A DNA stretch of 64,000 bases from JAWMQL01 sp033283165 (GTDB taxonomy: Bacteria > Pseudomonadota > Gammaproteobacteria > Pseudomonadales > Halieaceae). The notes beneath the pieces are model-generated. The model searched no databases and was not told the origin of the DNA. It worked only from the letters and a program-made list of their open reading frames with translations. This document shows, one piece after another, positions 16,530 through 24,844 of this stretch. The position numbers and the translations under genes were made by a program. Each line of letters begins with the position of its first letter. Position 1 is the first letter of the stretch. The stretch lies in the NCBI GenBank assembly GCA_033283165.1, contig JAWMQL010000008.1, positions 62,001 to 126,000 on the forward strand, written 5' to 3'.

Positions 16530-17470
16530 GTTCCGGTTGCGTCCCCGGGGCCCGGTTGCCGGGGCGGTTTGCGCAGGGTACGACAGACCGCCCGCTTCAT
16601 GTTCCAGTTGGCCTTCCAGGCCGTGCCGGTCATCAGGTTGACCTCATCCACGCCCAGGCGGCAGCCCTGCTGGATGGTTTCCGCGTTCAGGAACTTGCCG
16701 AGGCTGTCGTAGTCGTTGTTGCTGGCCGCGTAGAGCATGACCCAGCGGTTGTGATACAGCGACGACAGGGACGTGCCCTGTTTGACTCCATCGATGGAGA
16801 TGGTCAGGGTGTTCAGGTAGTCAAGGCTTTGCAGGACACGCACCACCCGGTGCACCTCCGCCTGACCGGCCTCGCCGATGTAATCAGAGTCCTCGCCGAA
16901 GTTCCTGATACTGAGCTCGATGAACAGGTCACTTTCGTCCGCGTTGCTCCAGTTCAGTGTCAGGCCGGGGTTTCTCTCCCTGACCTTGCGCAGGTCGCGC
17001 AGAAAACCGCGGCGCCGGTCACTGGAAAACGTGTTGATGTGGTTGGTGAAATCAAACTGGAAGTCCGCCGGCACCAGGTAGAACTGGTCGTCCTTTTCAA
17101 CAAAATTCGATTCGTACTCCGGATGCATGGCCAGCAGGGCGTCGACCCAGGTCCCGTTCAGGTCGAAGAACGCGGTGTTGTCGGGCAGGGCCTGGTAGCA
17201 CTCGGGAAAATGTTCCGGTTGAATCCAAAGGATACGGCCGTCCGCGTAGCAGCCGCCGAACAGTTCGTAGCTGTCATCCGAGGTATCGTGCACCAGGGGA
17301 ATCAGGCCGTCGGTCGCGCCGTCGGTTTCGTGCAGCAGGAAATGCAGGCGATGGCGCTCCGGGTTGTGGAACGCGGACATGACTTGCCAGTTATCCCAGA
17401 CGCGTTCGGCCGGTGAGAACCGGTCCCAGGCCGCACGGCACTCACCGGCATCGCTGAGGAAGCGGATCAC
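16526..17470 (-). CDS. FemAB/BioF2-like GNAT acyltransferase, partner of the ATP-grasp protein
   Basis: A 314-residue protein resembling the GNAT-fold acyltransferase domain found in FemAB-like and BioF2-like proteins. Recognisable parts are SSDRRRGFLRDLRKV followed by ELSIRNFGEDSDY and a C-terminal strand pattern GVDEVNLMTGTAWKANW. Such proteins transfer an acyl or aminoacyl group to an amine. Its start overlaps the stop of the upstream ATP-grasp gene (ATGA), so the two proteins are probably made together and act in one pathway. The donor and acceptor are unknown. Confidence 0.72.
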   Translation of the reverse strand: MIRFLSDAGECRAAWDRFSPAERVWDNWQVMSAFHNPERHRLHFLLHETDGATDGLIPLVHDTSDDSYELFGGCYADGRILWIQPEHFPECYQALPDNTAFFDLNGTWVDALLAMHPEYESNFVEKDDQFYLVPADFQFDFTNHINTFSSDRRRGFLRDLRKVRERNPGLTLNWSNADESDLFIELSIRNFGEDSDYIGEAGQAEVHRVVRVLQSLDYLNTLTISIDGVKQGTSLSSLYHNRWVMLYAASNNDYDSLGKFLNAETIQQGCRLGVDEVNLMTGTAWKANWNMKRAVCRTLRKPPRQPGPGDATGT

Positions 17471-18792
17471 AGTTCTCTCAGGTAACCCCAGGAGTGGAGT
17501 TTGTCGCTGTCCTCAAACCAGCGGTTGCCGATGTCGACCCGGTAGTACATGTGGGGAATGATCAGGTTCTTGATCCGCGCATAGGCCTGGCGCTGGGCCT
17601 GGCGCATGGTAGCCCCGGTGCCAACCACCACCAGGATCACACCGGAGCTGCCGGTGATCACCCACTCCTCATTGACCAGCTTGACGTCCTCGAAATGCAC
17701 CCCTTCTTTGCCCTTGCGGAAGTGTATGATCGTGTCCTTGGACTTGACCCGGAAGGTTTCCGGGTCGGTGAAGGGAAATGGCGGCACGACGATGCGCACA
17801 CCGACCTGGAAGCCGCTGCGGGTTCGGAACGAATTGCGGGTGCCCGAGGCCAGGCCATGCAGGAGTTCGCCGATGGGGGTGATGATGCCCTCTTCCTGGA
17901 TGAAAATCGTGGGATAGCCGAAGCGCGCGGTGAACTCCAGCGGGTAGATATTGCTGCCGCTGACGATACAGTTCAGGTCGATGTAGCCGACGTAATTTTC
18001 TTCCGCCAGTTTTTTCTCCAGTTTCTTCAGGGTCTGGTTGAATATCCGGTTCGGCCCTGACCAGAACATGGCGGTGCCCATTTCACCGGTCGACGGCCCC
18101 AGGTCGCCCGGGAACAGTTTCTTGTGTTCGAAGTTGATATTGATGGGATACGCGAATTCCCTGCCGTTGAAGAAGGCGCCTACCGCGACCTCTACGCCCT
18201 CGACGCGTTTCTGCAGCTGGAAGGAGGGGATCTTTTCGGCCCAGGCCTGGTGGTAGTCCTCCAGCACCTGGAGGACGTCAGAGCCATCCTCCTCCTCGCC
18301 TATGAACAGCAGTCCCTTCATATTCTGGGCCTCGCCGGAGGGTTTCAGCACGTAGCGTGCCGGGTGCTCCTTTACAAACGCGATGGCGTCCTCGAAGCCC
18401 TCGAACTGGCGATAGGGGATGATGGAGATACCGTGTTTCTTCAGCTCTTCCTGGCCGAAGGAGCGGTCGTCCTCCAGCATGTCGGTGTAGGGCGTGCCGC
18501 CGACACAGTGCTTGCCCATTTCGCGCAGGCGCCGGGCTTCGGTCCCCATGCCCAGCACGTCGTCGAAGACGATCACGTCGGCCCAGTCCACTTCCGCTTG
18601 CCAGTCCTCGACCATGGGCACGAACCCCGAGCCCACCTCCCGGTCTTCCGGATTGGATACCGAGTACTTGACCCCGTGCCCTTCCTTCAGCACCTGCCAG
18701 GCGATGTCGCCGATCAGGCCGTCATAGGACACGAACAGGAAATTGCGCTTTGGGTTTCTGTCTGTCGCGGGTTTTTGTATCTCGTCTGCCAA
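17467..18792 (-). CDS. PurD-like ATP-grasp ligase of unknown substrate
   Basis: A 441-residue ATP-grasp protein whose order of segments follows phosphoribosylamine-glycine ligase: a Rossmann-like N terminus (NFLFVSYDGLIGDIAWQVLKEGH), the ATP-grasp lysine strand (RYVLKPSGEAQNMKGLLF), the metal-binding region (VGYIDLNCIVSGSNIYPLEFTARFGYPT) and a C-terminal domain. It lacks purine-operon neighbours and is instead coupled to a FemAB-like acyltransferase, so a role other than purine synthesis is likely. It uses a TTG start, supported by AAGGAG eight bases upstream. ATP-grasp enzymes join a carboxylate to an amine or thiol through an acyl phosphate. Confidence 0.78.
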   Translation of the reverse strand: MADEIQKPATDRNPKRNFLFVSYDGLIGDIAWQVLKEGHGVKYSVSNPEDREVGSGFVPMVEDWQAEVDWADVIVFDDVLGMGTEARRLREMGKHCVGGTPYTDMLEDDRSFGQEELKKHGISIIPYRQFEGFEDAIAFVKEHPARYVLKPSGEAQNMKGLLFIGEEEDGSDVLQVLEDYHQAWAEKIPSFQLQKRVEGVEVAVGAFFNGREFAYPININFEHKKLFPGDLGPSTGEMGTAMFWSGPNRIFNQTLKKLEKKLAEENYVGYIDLNCIVSGSNIYPLEFTARFGYPTIFIQEEGIITPIGELLHGLASGTRNSFRTRSGFQVGVRIVVPPFPFTDPETFRVKSKDTIIHFRKGKEGVHFEDVKLVNEEWVITGSSGVILVVVGTGATMRQAQRQAYARIKNLIIPHMYYRVDIGNRWFEDSDKLHSWGYLREL

Positions 18793-18956
18793 CTGGCTAC
18801 TCCTTGCCCGGGTGTGGTGTTACCCCTGGGTAAACATCGGATAGTGTGGTTCAAGTGGGTGGCCTGTCAATGTGGCAAGAGTGTGAAGATGTGGCATCAG
18901 GGGCTGCCGGGTGTCAGCGGTTTGCGTAGTATGGACTCAGGCGGGGAGGAAGAAGC

Positions 18957-19916
18957 GTGGCAGAACGGGGCGGTAACAGAGGATTCGATGTGATCGGCGA
19001 TATCCATGGCCATGCCGACCAGTTGCTGGCCCTGCTGGCCAGGCTGGGCTTCGCACACGATGGCGAATGCCATGTGCACGACAGTCGCCAGGTGCTGTTC
19101 CTGGGGGATTTCGTGGACCGCGGCCCGCAGCAAAGACAGGTGCTGGAGACCGTGATGGCCATGTGTCGGCGCGGCAGTGCCCGGGCGATCATGGGCAACC
19201 ACGAATTCAACGCCCTGGCCTACCACACGGAGCACCCGGCGCAACCCGGCACCTGGCTGCGGCCGCATAACAACAAGAACACGCAGCAGCACCTGGCGTT
19301 CCTGAACGAATACCTGGGCACCCCGGGCGACCTGGCCGCAGTCCTCGACTGGTTCATGACCCTGCCCCTGTGGCTGGACCTGGCCGGTGGCCTGCGCCTG
19401 GTGCACGCCTGCTGGCACGAGCCCTCCCGGCAGCTATTGGAACCCCTGTTGGGCCCGGGCCATACGCTGACGCCGGATCTGCTGGTGCGGGCCAGCGATT
19501 CCTGTGACCCCGTATTCGATGCGGTGGAGATTTTGCTCAAGGGCCGGGAGATCGCCCTGCCGAAGGGCATCTCCTTCCAGGACAAGGACGGCCACCACCG
19601 TACCGACATTCGCATCAAGTGGTGGCGACACGGACCGGAGACCTACGCCGACCTGGCGCTGCCGCCCTACGTGGTCGAGCGCAACCCGAAGCTGAAGCAC
19701 GTGCCCCTGCCACCCGGAGTGGACACGGGTTACCCGCGGGATGCACCGCCGGTGCTGTTCGGGCATTACTGGTTCGAGGGAGAACCTGAATCGGTGGCCG
19801 CCAATGCGGCCTGCCTGGACTACTCGGTACCGCGTCCCGGCGGCAGGCTGGTTGCCTACCGCTGGGATGGGGAGGCGGAGCTGTTGCCGCAGAATTTTGT
19901 CAGTGTGGGGCACTGA
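18957..19916 (+). CDS. Metallophosphoesterase (calcineurin-like, PrpE/ApaH type)
   Basis: A 319-residue serine/threonine-phosphatase-like metallophosphoesterase. The signature motifs are in order: GDIHGH (residues 14-19), FLGDFVDRGPQ, GNHEFN, a later histidine in LRLVHACWHE, and FGHYW near the C terminus. These residues bind a dinuclear metal centre. Relatives act on phosphoproteins or on dinucleoside tetraphosphates. It starts at GTG with GGGGAGGAAG just upstream and appears monocistronic. Confidence 0.88.
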   Translation: MAERGGNRGFDVIGDIHGHADQLLALLARLGFAHDGECHVHDSRQVLFLGDFVDRGPQQRQVLETVMAMCRRGSARAIMGNHEFNALAYHTEHPAQPGTWLRPHNNKNTQQHLAFLNEYLGTPGDLAAVLDWFMTLPLWLDLAGGLRLVHACWHEPSRQLLEPLLGPGHTLTPDLLVRASDSCDPVFDAVEILLKGREIALPKGISFQDKDGHHRTDIRIKWWRHGPETYADLALPPYVVERNPKLKHVPLPPGVDTGYPRDAPPVLFGHYWFEGEPESVAANAACLDYSVPRPGGRLVAYRWDGEAELLPQNFVSVGH

Positions 19917-19970
19917 ACCCGTGGCCGACCCTCGCAGTTGCCTGACCGGCGTGGACCTGTGGCACGAGCA

Positions 19971-21557
19971 TCAGAGTTCTTCTTCGAACAGGCCACCGAT
20001 CGACTTCCGGAATCGTTCGATCACGGCATCCGGCTCTTCGAACGCCGCAGCCTCCTCGGCGCTTACCTCACGACTGTAGTTCAGGTCGTTTTCGAAAAAG
20101 AGGTGGCGCAATTGTTCTGCCAGACCCTGTTCATGGAAGACGAGCACCGATTCACTATTCAGCTTCTCACTGCGAGGATCGAGGTTGTAAGAGCCGACAA
20201 TGCTGATCTGCTGGTCGACCACCGCGAATTTTGAATGCATCGTGCCCTGGCTTGGAGCCTCTTCGTCCTCGGCCTTGCCCGTCCATTGCCAGATGCGCAC
20301 GCCGGCATCACTCTTCCCGCATTCCCTTACCTCGTTGGTATGGTTCACTGACATCAAATCGCCGTAGTAGCCGCGTCCCACCAGGCTGATTTCCGGCAGG
20401 TCGTTGGTTTCCGGGCTGTTGGTAATCAGCTTTATCGACACGCAGCGTCGCGCCGCTGCCTTGATGGTAGCGGCCATGGACTCGGTGGGGACGAAATAGG
20501 CGTTGGCGACGAGTATTTCGTCCTGTGCCTGCGAAAACAGTTTTATGTATGCCTGCTGAATGTAGGTCTCTTCCAGCCGCGGCCGGCTTTGCAGGAAGCG
20601 GCAGGTGGACGGCCGGAAATCCAGCCTGGGCTGGCGCGTCTCAAGGTCCACGACATAGGCGGTTACGGAAGGGTCCGAGATGTACTGGATTGGCAACCTG
20701 CCAGTTTCGTCCAGCACGTTGCGTGTCGCGTCCCAGTAAAGGTTTGTGTTGAATACCCCCCGACTCTCTTTCACGCTGGTAAAGTAATCGAAATTGCGAT
20801 CGAACGCCGCGACCATGTCCTCGACAACGGCACCCCGCACCACGACATCCTGGTCGCGCCAGGTGGCGTCCGGGTGGCCGGGATTCGCGCGGAAATACTC
20901 GTTGCCGATATTGAGTCCGCCTACCACGGCCACGCGGTGCTCCGTTTCCCCGTCGATGATCCACATTTTTTCGTGGAACCGCTTGTCCAGTTGCCCGAAA
21001 TCGCTATAGGGCGTGAGCAGAGGGATGGGCACCTCGTTCAGCCATTGCAGCGCTACCGCCTCGTAACCTTCCACCTCGATTCCGTGTTGCTTCAGGTCGA
21101 AATACATCCACTGCGTCTGCAGCCCGGGGTTTGAAAAGCCATCGACGATTACCCGTACGTCCAGGCCTTCAGCGCGTTTCTGCTTCAGCACTTCGGCAAT
21201 CTGCAGCCCGGACTCGTCGCCCTTGAATACGAGTGCCTGGATTCGAACAGAGGTCCGCGCCCGCCTCAGCTCGGCCATGCGAACGGCGAAGGAGTCCTCG
21301 CCACCCTGCAACACCGCCACTTCACATTCCTGCGGACTGCGGACCGGGAACAAGCCCCTGAGCCCCACCTCGGGGACAGGGCTGCCGGTGAACTTGCTGC
21401 CCGGACTGAGCACCGGAGACGAACCGACCTGCAGCACAGGGTTATCAACCGCTGTTGAGTCCACACTGTGCGCGGTCGGATCCTGGTGTGCGCAGCTGCC
21501 TGCCAGGGTCACCAGTGGCAGCAGTATGGATGCAAGCCGGGCGATCGAAGTTTTCAT
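19971..21557 (-). CDS. Phospholipase D-like lipoprotein (cardiolipin synthase C-type)
   Basis: A 528-residue protein with two HKD motifs: HEKMWIID (residues 195-202) followed by GGLNIGNEYF, and HSKFAVVD (441-448) followed by SYNLDPRS. This layout is that of ClsC/YmdC and related PLD-superfamily enzymes that transfer phosphatidyl groups. The N terminus has a hydrophobic segment ending in LAGSC, a plausible lipobox with cysteine 22, which would place it in the envelope. The ATG at 21557 is preferred over an in-frame TTG nine bases upstream; neither has a clear ribosome site. Confidence 0.85.
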   Translation of the reverse strand: MKTSIARLASILLPLVTLAGSCAHQDPTAHSVDSTAVDNPVLQVGSSPVLSPGSKFTGSPVPEVGLRGLFPVRSPQECEVAVLQGGEDSFAVRMAELRRARTSVRIQALVFKGDESGLQIAEVLKQKRAEGLDVRVIVDGFSNPGLQTQWMYFDLKQHGIEVEGYEAVALQWLNEVPIPLLTPYSDFGQLDKRFHEKMWIIDGETEHRVAVVGGLNIGNEYFRANPGHPDATWRDQDVVVRGAVVEDMVAAFDRNFDYFTSVKESRGVFNTNLYWDATRNVLDETGRLPIQYISDPSVTAYVVDLETRQPRLDFRPSTCRFLQSRPRLEETYIQQAYIKLFSQAQDEILVANAYFVPTESMAATIKAAARRCVSIKLITNSPETNDLPEISLVGRGYYGDLMSVNHTNEVRECGKSDAGVRIWQWTGKAEDEEAPSQGTMHSKFAVVDQQISIVGSYNLDPRSEKLNSESVLVFHEQGLAEQLRHLFFENDLNYSREVSAEEAAAFEEPDAVIERFRKSIGGLFEEEL

Positions 21558-21695
21558 GTCAAACAATTATGCCGGGGTCACTGGCGGCGGTGACGCGGCG
21601 CTGTGCTCTGCTGGAAGTTTACCCGGGAAGTGTATACCGGAAGTGCCACTCACGCATGTGCTGTTCCCGAGCCCCCGACCCGTTCTGGCAGTTGG

Positions 21696-22586
21696 CTAGC
21701 CCGTGTGGATCCGCGGCGCGCCTTCCCGTACCCAGGTGCGCCAGTCGCGTTCGAGTATTTCCAGGCCGCCCGGATAAGCGCGGCCCAGGATCTCGCTGTA
21801 TTCCCCACCCTGGCAGCGCTGGTGCCGGGCCTGGCGCATGGTGTCCTGCAGGGCGTAGCGCCCGTGAGGATCCTCCATGAGGAAGTGGATCAGGGACCAG
21901 GCGGTGGCCGCCTGTAACCGGGTGTCCCCTGCCGCCCACTGTTGCTGGTCGAGCCGCAGCACGCCGCGCAGGTCGGGAACGGGCTGCTCGCGCAACAGGT
22001 TCAGATAGGCCGCGTTGGGATAGATGGCTCCGGGCAGCTCCGTCGACTGCAGGTTTTCCAGGTAGCGGGCCAGACCCTCGCTGATCCAGGGCGAGATCGG
22101 GCCCAGGTGGTAAATGGTCAGCAGGTGGGACAGTTCGTGATATACGGCCCGGGTTGCCTGGTCACTGTGCGCCGGGTCAAACTGCACGGTCGCCTGGTAA
22201 TTTGCGATGCTGTAAAAGCCCGGTGCCAGGGGCAGCCCGGGGTTGGCGGCCGCGTAACGGCCGCGAAAATCGTCCTCGCCACCCACCAGGTTCACCAGGA
22301 GCAGGGGCTGCTGCACGTTCTCCTCGCCCACGAAGTAGGCCCAGAGCTGGTACAGCCGCCGTGCCGCGCCGTCCACCTGTTCCGGCAGTTCCGGTGGCAG
22401 GCTTACACCCTCCGGGACCAGGCGTACCTGGAAGGACGGTTCCCGCTTCTCGAAGTGGGGCGGCTGTTGCACCGCGCAGGCCGATTCCGCGTCTGCGGCG
22501 GGGCCCAGGTTGGCGCTGGCCTGGCCGGCCAGCACCAGGGCTGCGGCGGTCAGGGCAGTGCGGCGAATGGCGCGCAGTGTCGTCAT
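21696..22586 (-). CDS. Exported zinc metallopeptidase-like protein (HExxH...E)
   Basis: A 296-residue protein with a signal peptide (ALTAAALVLAGQASA). The zinc motif HELSH is at residues 150-154, followed by WISEGLARYLE with a probable third ligand, glutamate 170. This gluzincin arrangement resembles peptidase MA-like / DUF1570 proteins. It would act in the periplasm or at the outer membrane. The ATG at 22586 follows GAAGAG and starts the signal peptide; the longer frame from 22712 has an N terminus that is not signal-like. The substrate is unknown. Confidence 0.75.
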   Translation of the reverse strand: MTTLRAIRRTALTAAALVLAGQASANLGPAADAESACAVQQPPHFEKREPSFQVRLVPEGVSLPPELPEQVDGAARRLYQLWAYFVGEENVQQPLLLVNLVGGEDDFRGRYAAANPGLPLAPGFYSIANYQATVQFDPAHSDQATRAVYHELSHLLTIYHLGPISPWISEGLARYLENLQSTELPGAIYPNAAYLNLLREQPVPDLRGVLRLDQQQWAAGDTRLQAATAWSLIHFLMEDPHGRYALQDTMRQARHQRCQGGEYSEILGRAYPGGLEILERDWRTWVREGAPRIHTG

Positions 22587-22666
22587 GGTCTTCTCTTCGT
22601 GCTGATAGTTATCACTAGGAGAAATTAATGCGCCGGGAGAATGCGCGCCAACCGGACTGCCGGATT

Positions 22667-22713
22667 TGTGATCCGGGTCACTGCGGCAGGGGTGAACTGT
22701 GAAGCGGGTCACC
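22667..22713. promoter_or_regulatory. Two phased CRP-like dyads upstream of the metallopeptidase gene
   Basis: TGTGA-TCCGGG-TCACT (22667-22682) and TGTGA-AGCGGG-TCACC (22698-22713) each match the CRP half-sites with one mismatch and share CGGG in the spacer. They lie 31 bases apart, about three helical turns, in the 180-base gap between two minus-strand genes. Position suggests control of the gene starting at 22586. Confidence 0.3.
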
Positions 22714-22766
22714 CTCCCGGGGACAAGCGGCAGGTCTCGCGCTACCTGCCAGTGGGCGGGCCCTGG

Positions 22767-24239
22767 TCAGTCCTCCAGCGGCGACTCCACCGGGTCATCT
22801 TCGGGCAGCTCGTGATTATTGGCCCCGACGTCTTCGACATCGTTGTCTGTCGAAGGGGCGGTCACAACCGCGCCGTCCTTGTCCGTGCCCAGTTCTTCGG
22901 GAGGTGCCTGGATACCGATGTGGTAGGCGGCAAACCCCGGCTGGACGAACTGGTTGAGGGCCATGCCGAGAATCCGCCCGGTGTACAGTGAGTGCAGCTC
23001 GGTGCGGACATTGGTGATGGGATTGGTGATGGTGCCCAACAGGTCGCCCTCGGCCACCGTGGCGCCCAGTTTCACCCGGCTGAAAATCACCCCGCCCACC
23101 GGGGCGCGCTGCCAGGTGGACTTGTAGAATACAGGCTCGGGCTGTCCCCACAGGTTGAATTTGCTCACCATTTCCAGGTGATGCAGCAGGCTCTGAATGG
23201 CCTGGTAGCTGTGGTGCACGCTGCGCTCGTCCAGCAGCGTCGAACTGCCCGCCTCCAGGGTGACCGCCGGCACTCCGGCTTCCGTGGCGGCGCGGCGCAG
23301 GGTGCCTGGCGCGCCGTCGCTGTGCAGCACCACCGTGGCGCCGAAGCCCCGGCTCAGCGCCAGTACTTCTGGCTGGTGCAGGTCGGCGCGAAGTTGCGGC
23401 AGGTTGGTGCGGTGGTAGGAACCGGTGTGCAGGTCGACCAGCGTGTCACAGTGGGTGACCACCTCCTTGAAGAAAGAGGCGGCGATTCGCGAGGCCAGGC
23501 TGCCCTGGGGATCGCCGGGGAAATAGCGATTCAGGTCGCGCCGGTCTGCCAGGTAGCGGGAGCTGCGGTGGAATCCCTGCAGGTTGACGATCGGCACGCC
23601 GATAACCGTGCCCGCCAGCCCTTCGGGATCAAGACTGTAGAGCACCCGGCGCACCGTTTCGATGCCGTTCAACTCGTCGCCGTGGACCGCCGCGGTCAGG
23701 CACAGTACCGGCCCGGGCCGGGTTCCGTGGACTATCAGGACCGGGGTGGCGGCGTACACGCCCTCGAAGGACTGGGCCGGCACCCAACTCAGGCGGGTGG
23801 AGGTGCCCGGCGGCACCTCACTACCGAGAATGACCAGGGGGGCAACGGTTTCAGCCGCCTGCTCTGCTTTCGCTGCCTGCTTTGCTTCGCCTGGTTCGGT
23901 TGCCGGCGTTGGCGCCACCGCGGTTTCGTCCGGCTGCGGTTGCCGCGCCGGTTCCGCTGCCTCGGGTGGAGCCGACCGGGGTTCGACGCTGCTGTCTGCG
24001 GCTTCCTGCTCCGGTTCCGGGGGCGCGGCATCGGCCGCGGGCGCAGCTGCGGGCAGCAGATCGGCCTCGGGCACGGGGTCCTCCAGGTCTATGTTCTGCG
24101 CCTTGGGTAGTGGTTCGGCCTGCGCGGTCGGTTCACCCGGTTCCGGTGCAGTACCTTCTTCCGCTTGCTGTGACCAGGCGGGCGCGACCACGAGCCAGGC
24201 CAGGCACAGGGCGATAAAGCGAATTCCGGGCACCATCAT
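22767..24239 (-). CDS. Exported succinylglutamate desuccinylase/aspartoacylase-family protein
   Basis: A 490-residue protein in three parts: a signal peptide (residues 1-23, ending APAWSQ), a low-complexity linker rich in proline, alanine and glutamate (about 25-130), and an AstE/AspA zinc carboxypeptidase-like domain. The metal residues are visible as HGDELNGIE (His186, Glu189) and VDLHTGS (His271). Cytosolic relatives remove acyl groups from amino acids, but export and the long linker suggest a substrate in the envelope, possibly peptidoglycan or exported N-acyl amino acids. This role is inferred. Confidence 0.82.
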   Translation of the reverse strand: MMVPGIRFIALCLAWLVVAPAWSQQAEEGTAPEPGEPTAQAEPLPKAQNIDLEDPVPEADLLPAAAPAADAAPPEPEQEAADSSVEPRSAPPEAAEPARQPQPDETAVAPTPATEPGEAKQAAKAEQAAETVAPLVILGSEVPPGTSTRLSWVPAQSFEGVYAATPVLIVHGTRPGPVLCLTAAVHGDELNGIETVRRVLYSLDPEGLAGTVIGVPIVNLQGFHRSSRYLADRRDLNRYFPGDPQGSLASRIAASFFKEVVTHCDTLVDLHTGSYHRTNLPQLRADLHQPEVLALSRGFGATVVLHSDGAPGTLRRAATEAGVPAVTLEAGSSTLLDERSVHHSYQAIQSLLHHLEMVSKFNLWGQPEPVFYKSTWQRAPVGGVIFSRVKLGATVAEGDLLGTITNPITNVRTELHSLYTGRILGMALNQFVQPGFAAYHIGIQAPPEELGTDKDGAVVTAPSTDNDVEDVGANNHELPEDDPVESPLED

Positions 24240-24439
24240 TCCTCCAGCGAGGGGGTCGGGCGACGTCGGTCATTTGCACCGGGCGCCGCGAAGACACCGG
24301 AAAACTATAACGACTGCTGCGGTAAAAACCCAGCGGCATGGCCTCCGGGGTGACAATGGGTGTCCCCAGGTTGTATGCAAAACGCCCTTATCCGGCAATT
24401 TTCTTTATCCTGTCACACAGTCGGGCTACACTAGCGCCC

Positions 24440-24805
24440 ATGCTCAGACAAGCTTTCACCCTCAGCTTCAACCTCGCCACCCTGCCGGCCCGGCTGGCCC
24501 TGAAAGGGAGTCGCGAACTGTGGCTGCTACCCGGTAATTGGCAGCGCTTCGCCACGGAAATGCGGCTGGCCTCGGACGAGGTGGTGCGGGAGTTGCAGCA
24601 GATGACCGACAGTGTCTCACAGGAGATGAGCGAGCGGGCCGCCCACCTCACCCCGGAGCAGAAGCGTCAGGCCACGGGCCTGGCCCTGCAGGCGGCGGAG
24701 CAGCACCTGAGCATGGCGGCCCGCGACCTGCTGCGGGCCCTGTGGCTGGCGGGTAGCGCCGAGCAACAGTTGCGCGCGGAGCGGGATTCCCGGCTGAAGC
24801 ACTGA
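24440..24805 (+). CDS. Conserved-looking hypothetical protein, possibly leaderless
   Basis: A 121-residue protein beginning MLRQAFTLSFNLATLP. It is mostly helical and charged (EQKRQATGLALQAAEQHLSMAARDLLRALWLAG) with no signal peptide. I do not recognise it. The ATG has no ribosome site, but TACACT (24427-24432) resembles a -10 element only seven bases upstream, so transcription would begin at or near the ATG. The longer frame from 24338 is less likely because it would include that promoter. Confidence 0.6.
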   Translation: MLRQAFTLSFNLATLPARLALKGSRELWLLPGNWQRFATEMRLASDEVVRELQQMTDSVSQEMSERAAHLTPEQKRQATGLALQAAEQHLSMAARDLLRALWLAGSAEQQLRAERDSRLKH

Positions 24806-24844
24806 GCACGGCGCCTTTCCCGGGTGCCTGGTTGTTATGATCGG

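Noticed and set aside
17467..18792. The ATP-grasp protein as housekeeping PurD
   Set aside because: It lacks purH or other purine genes nearby and is coupled to an acyltransferase; only the fold is PurD-like.
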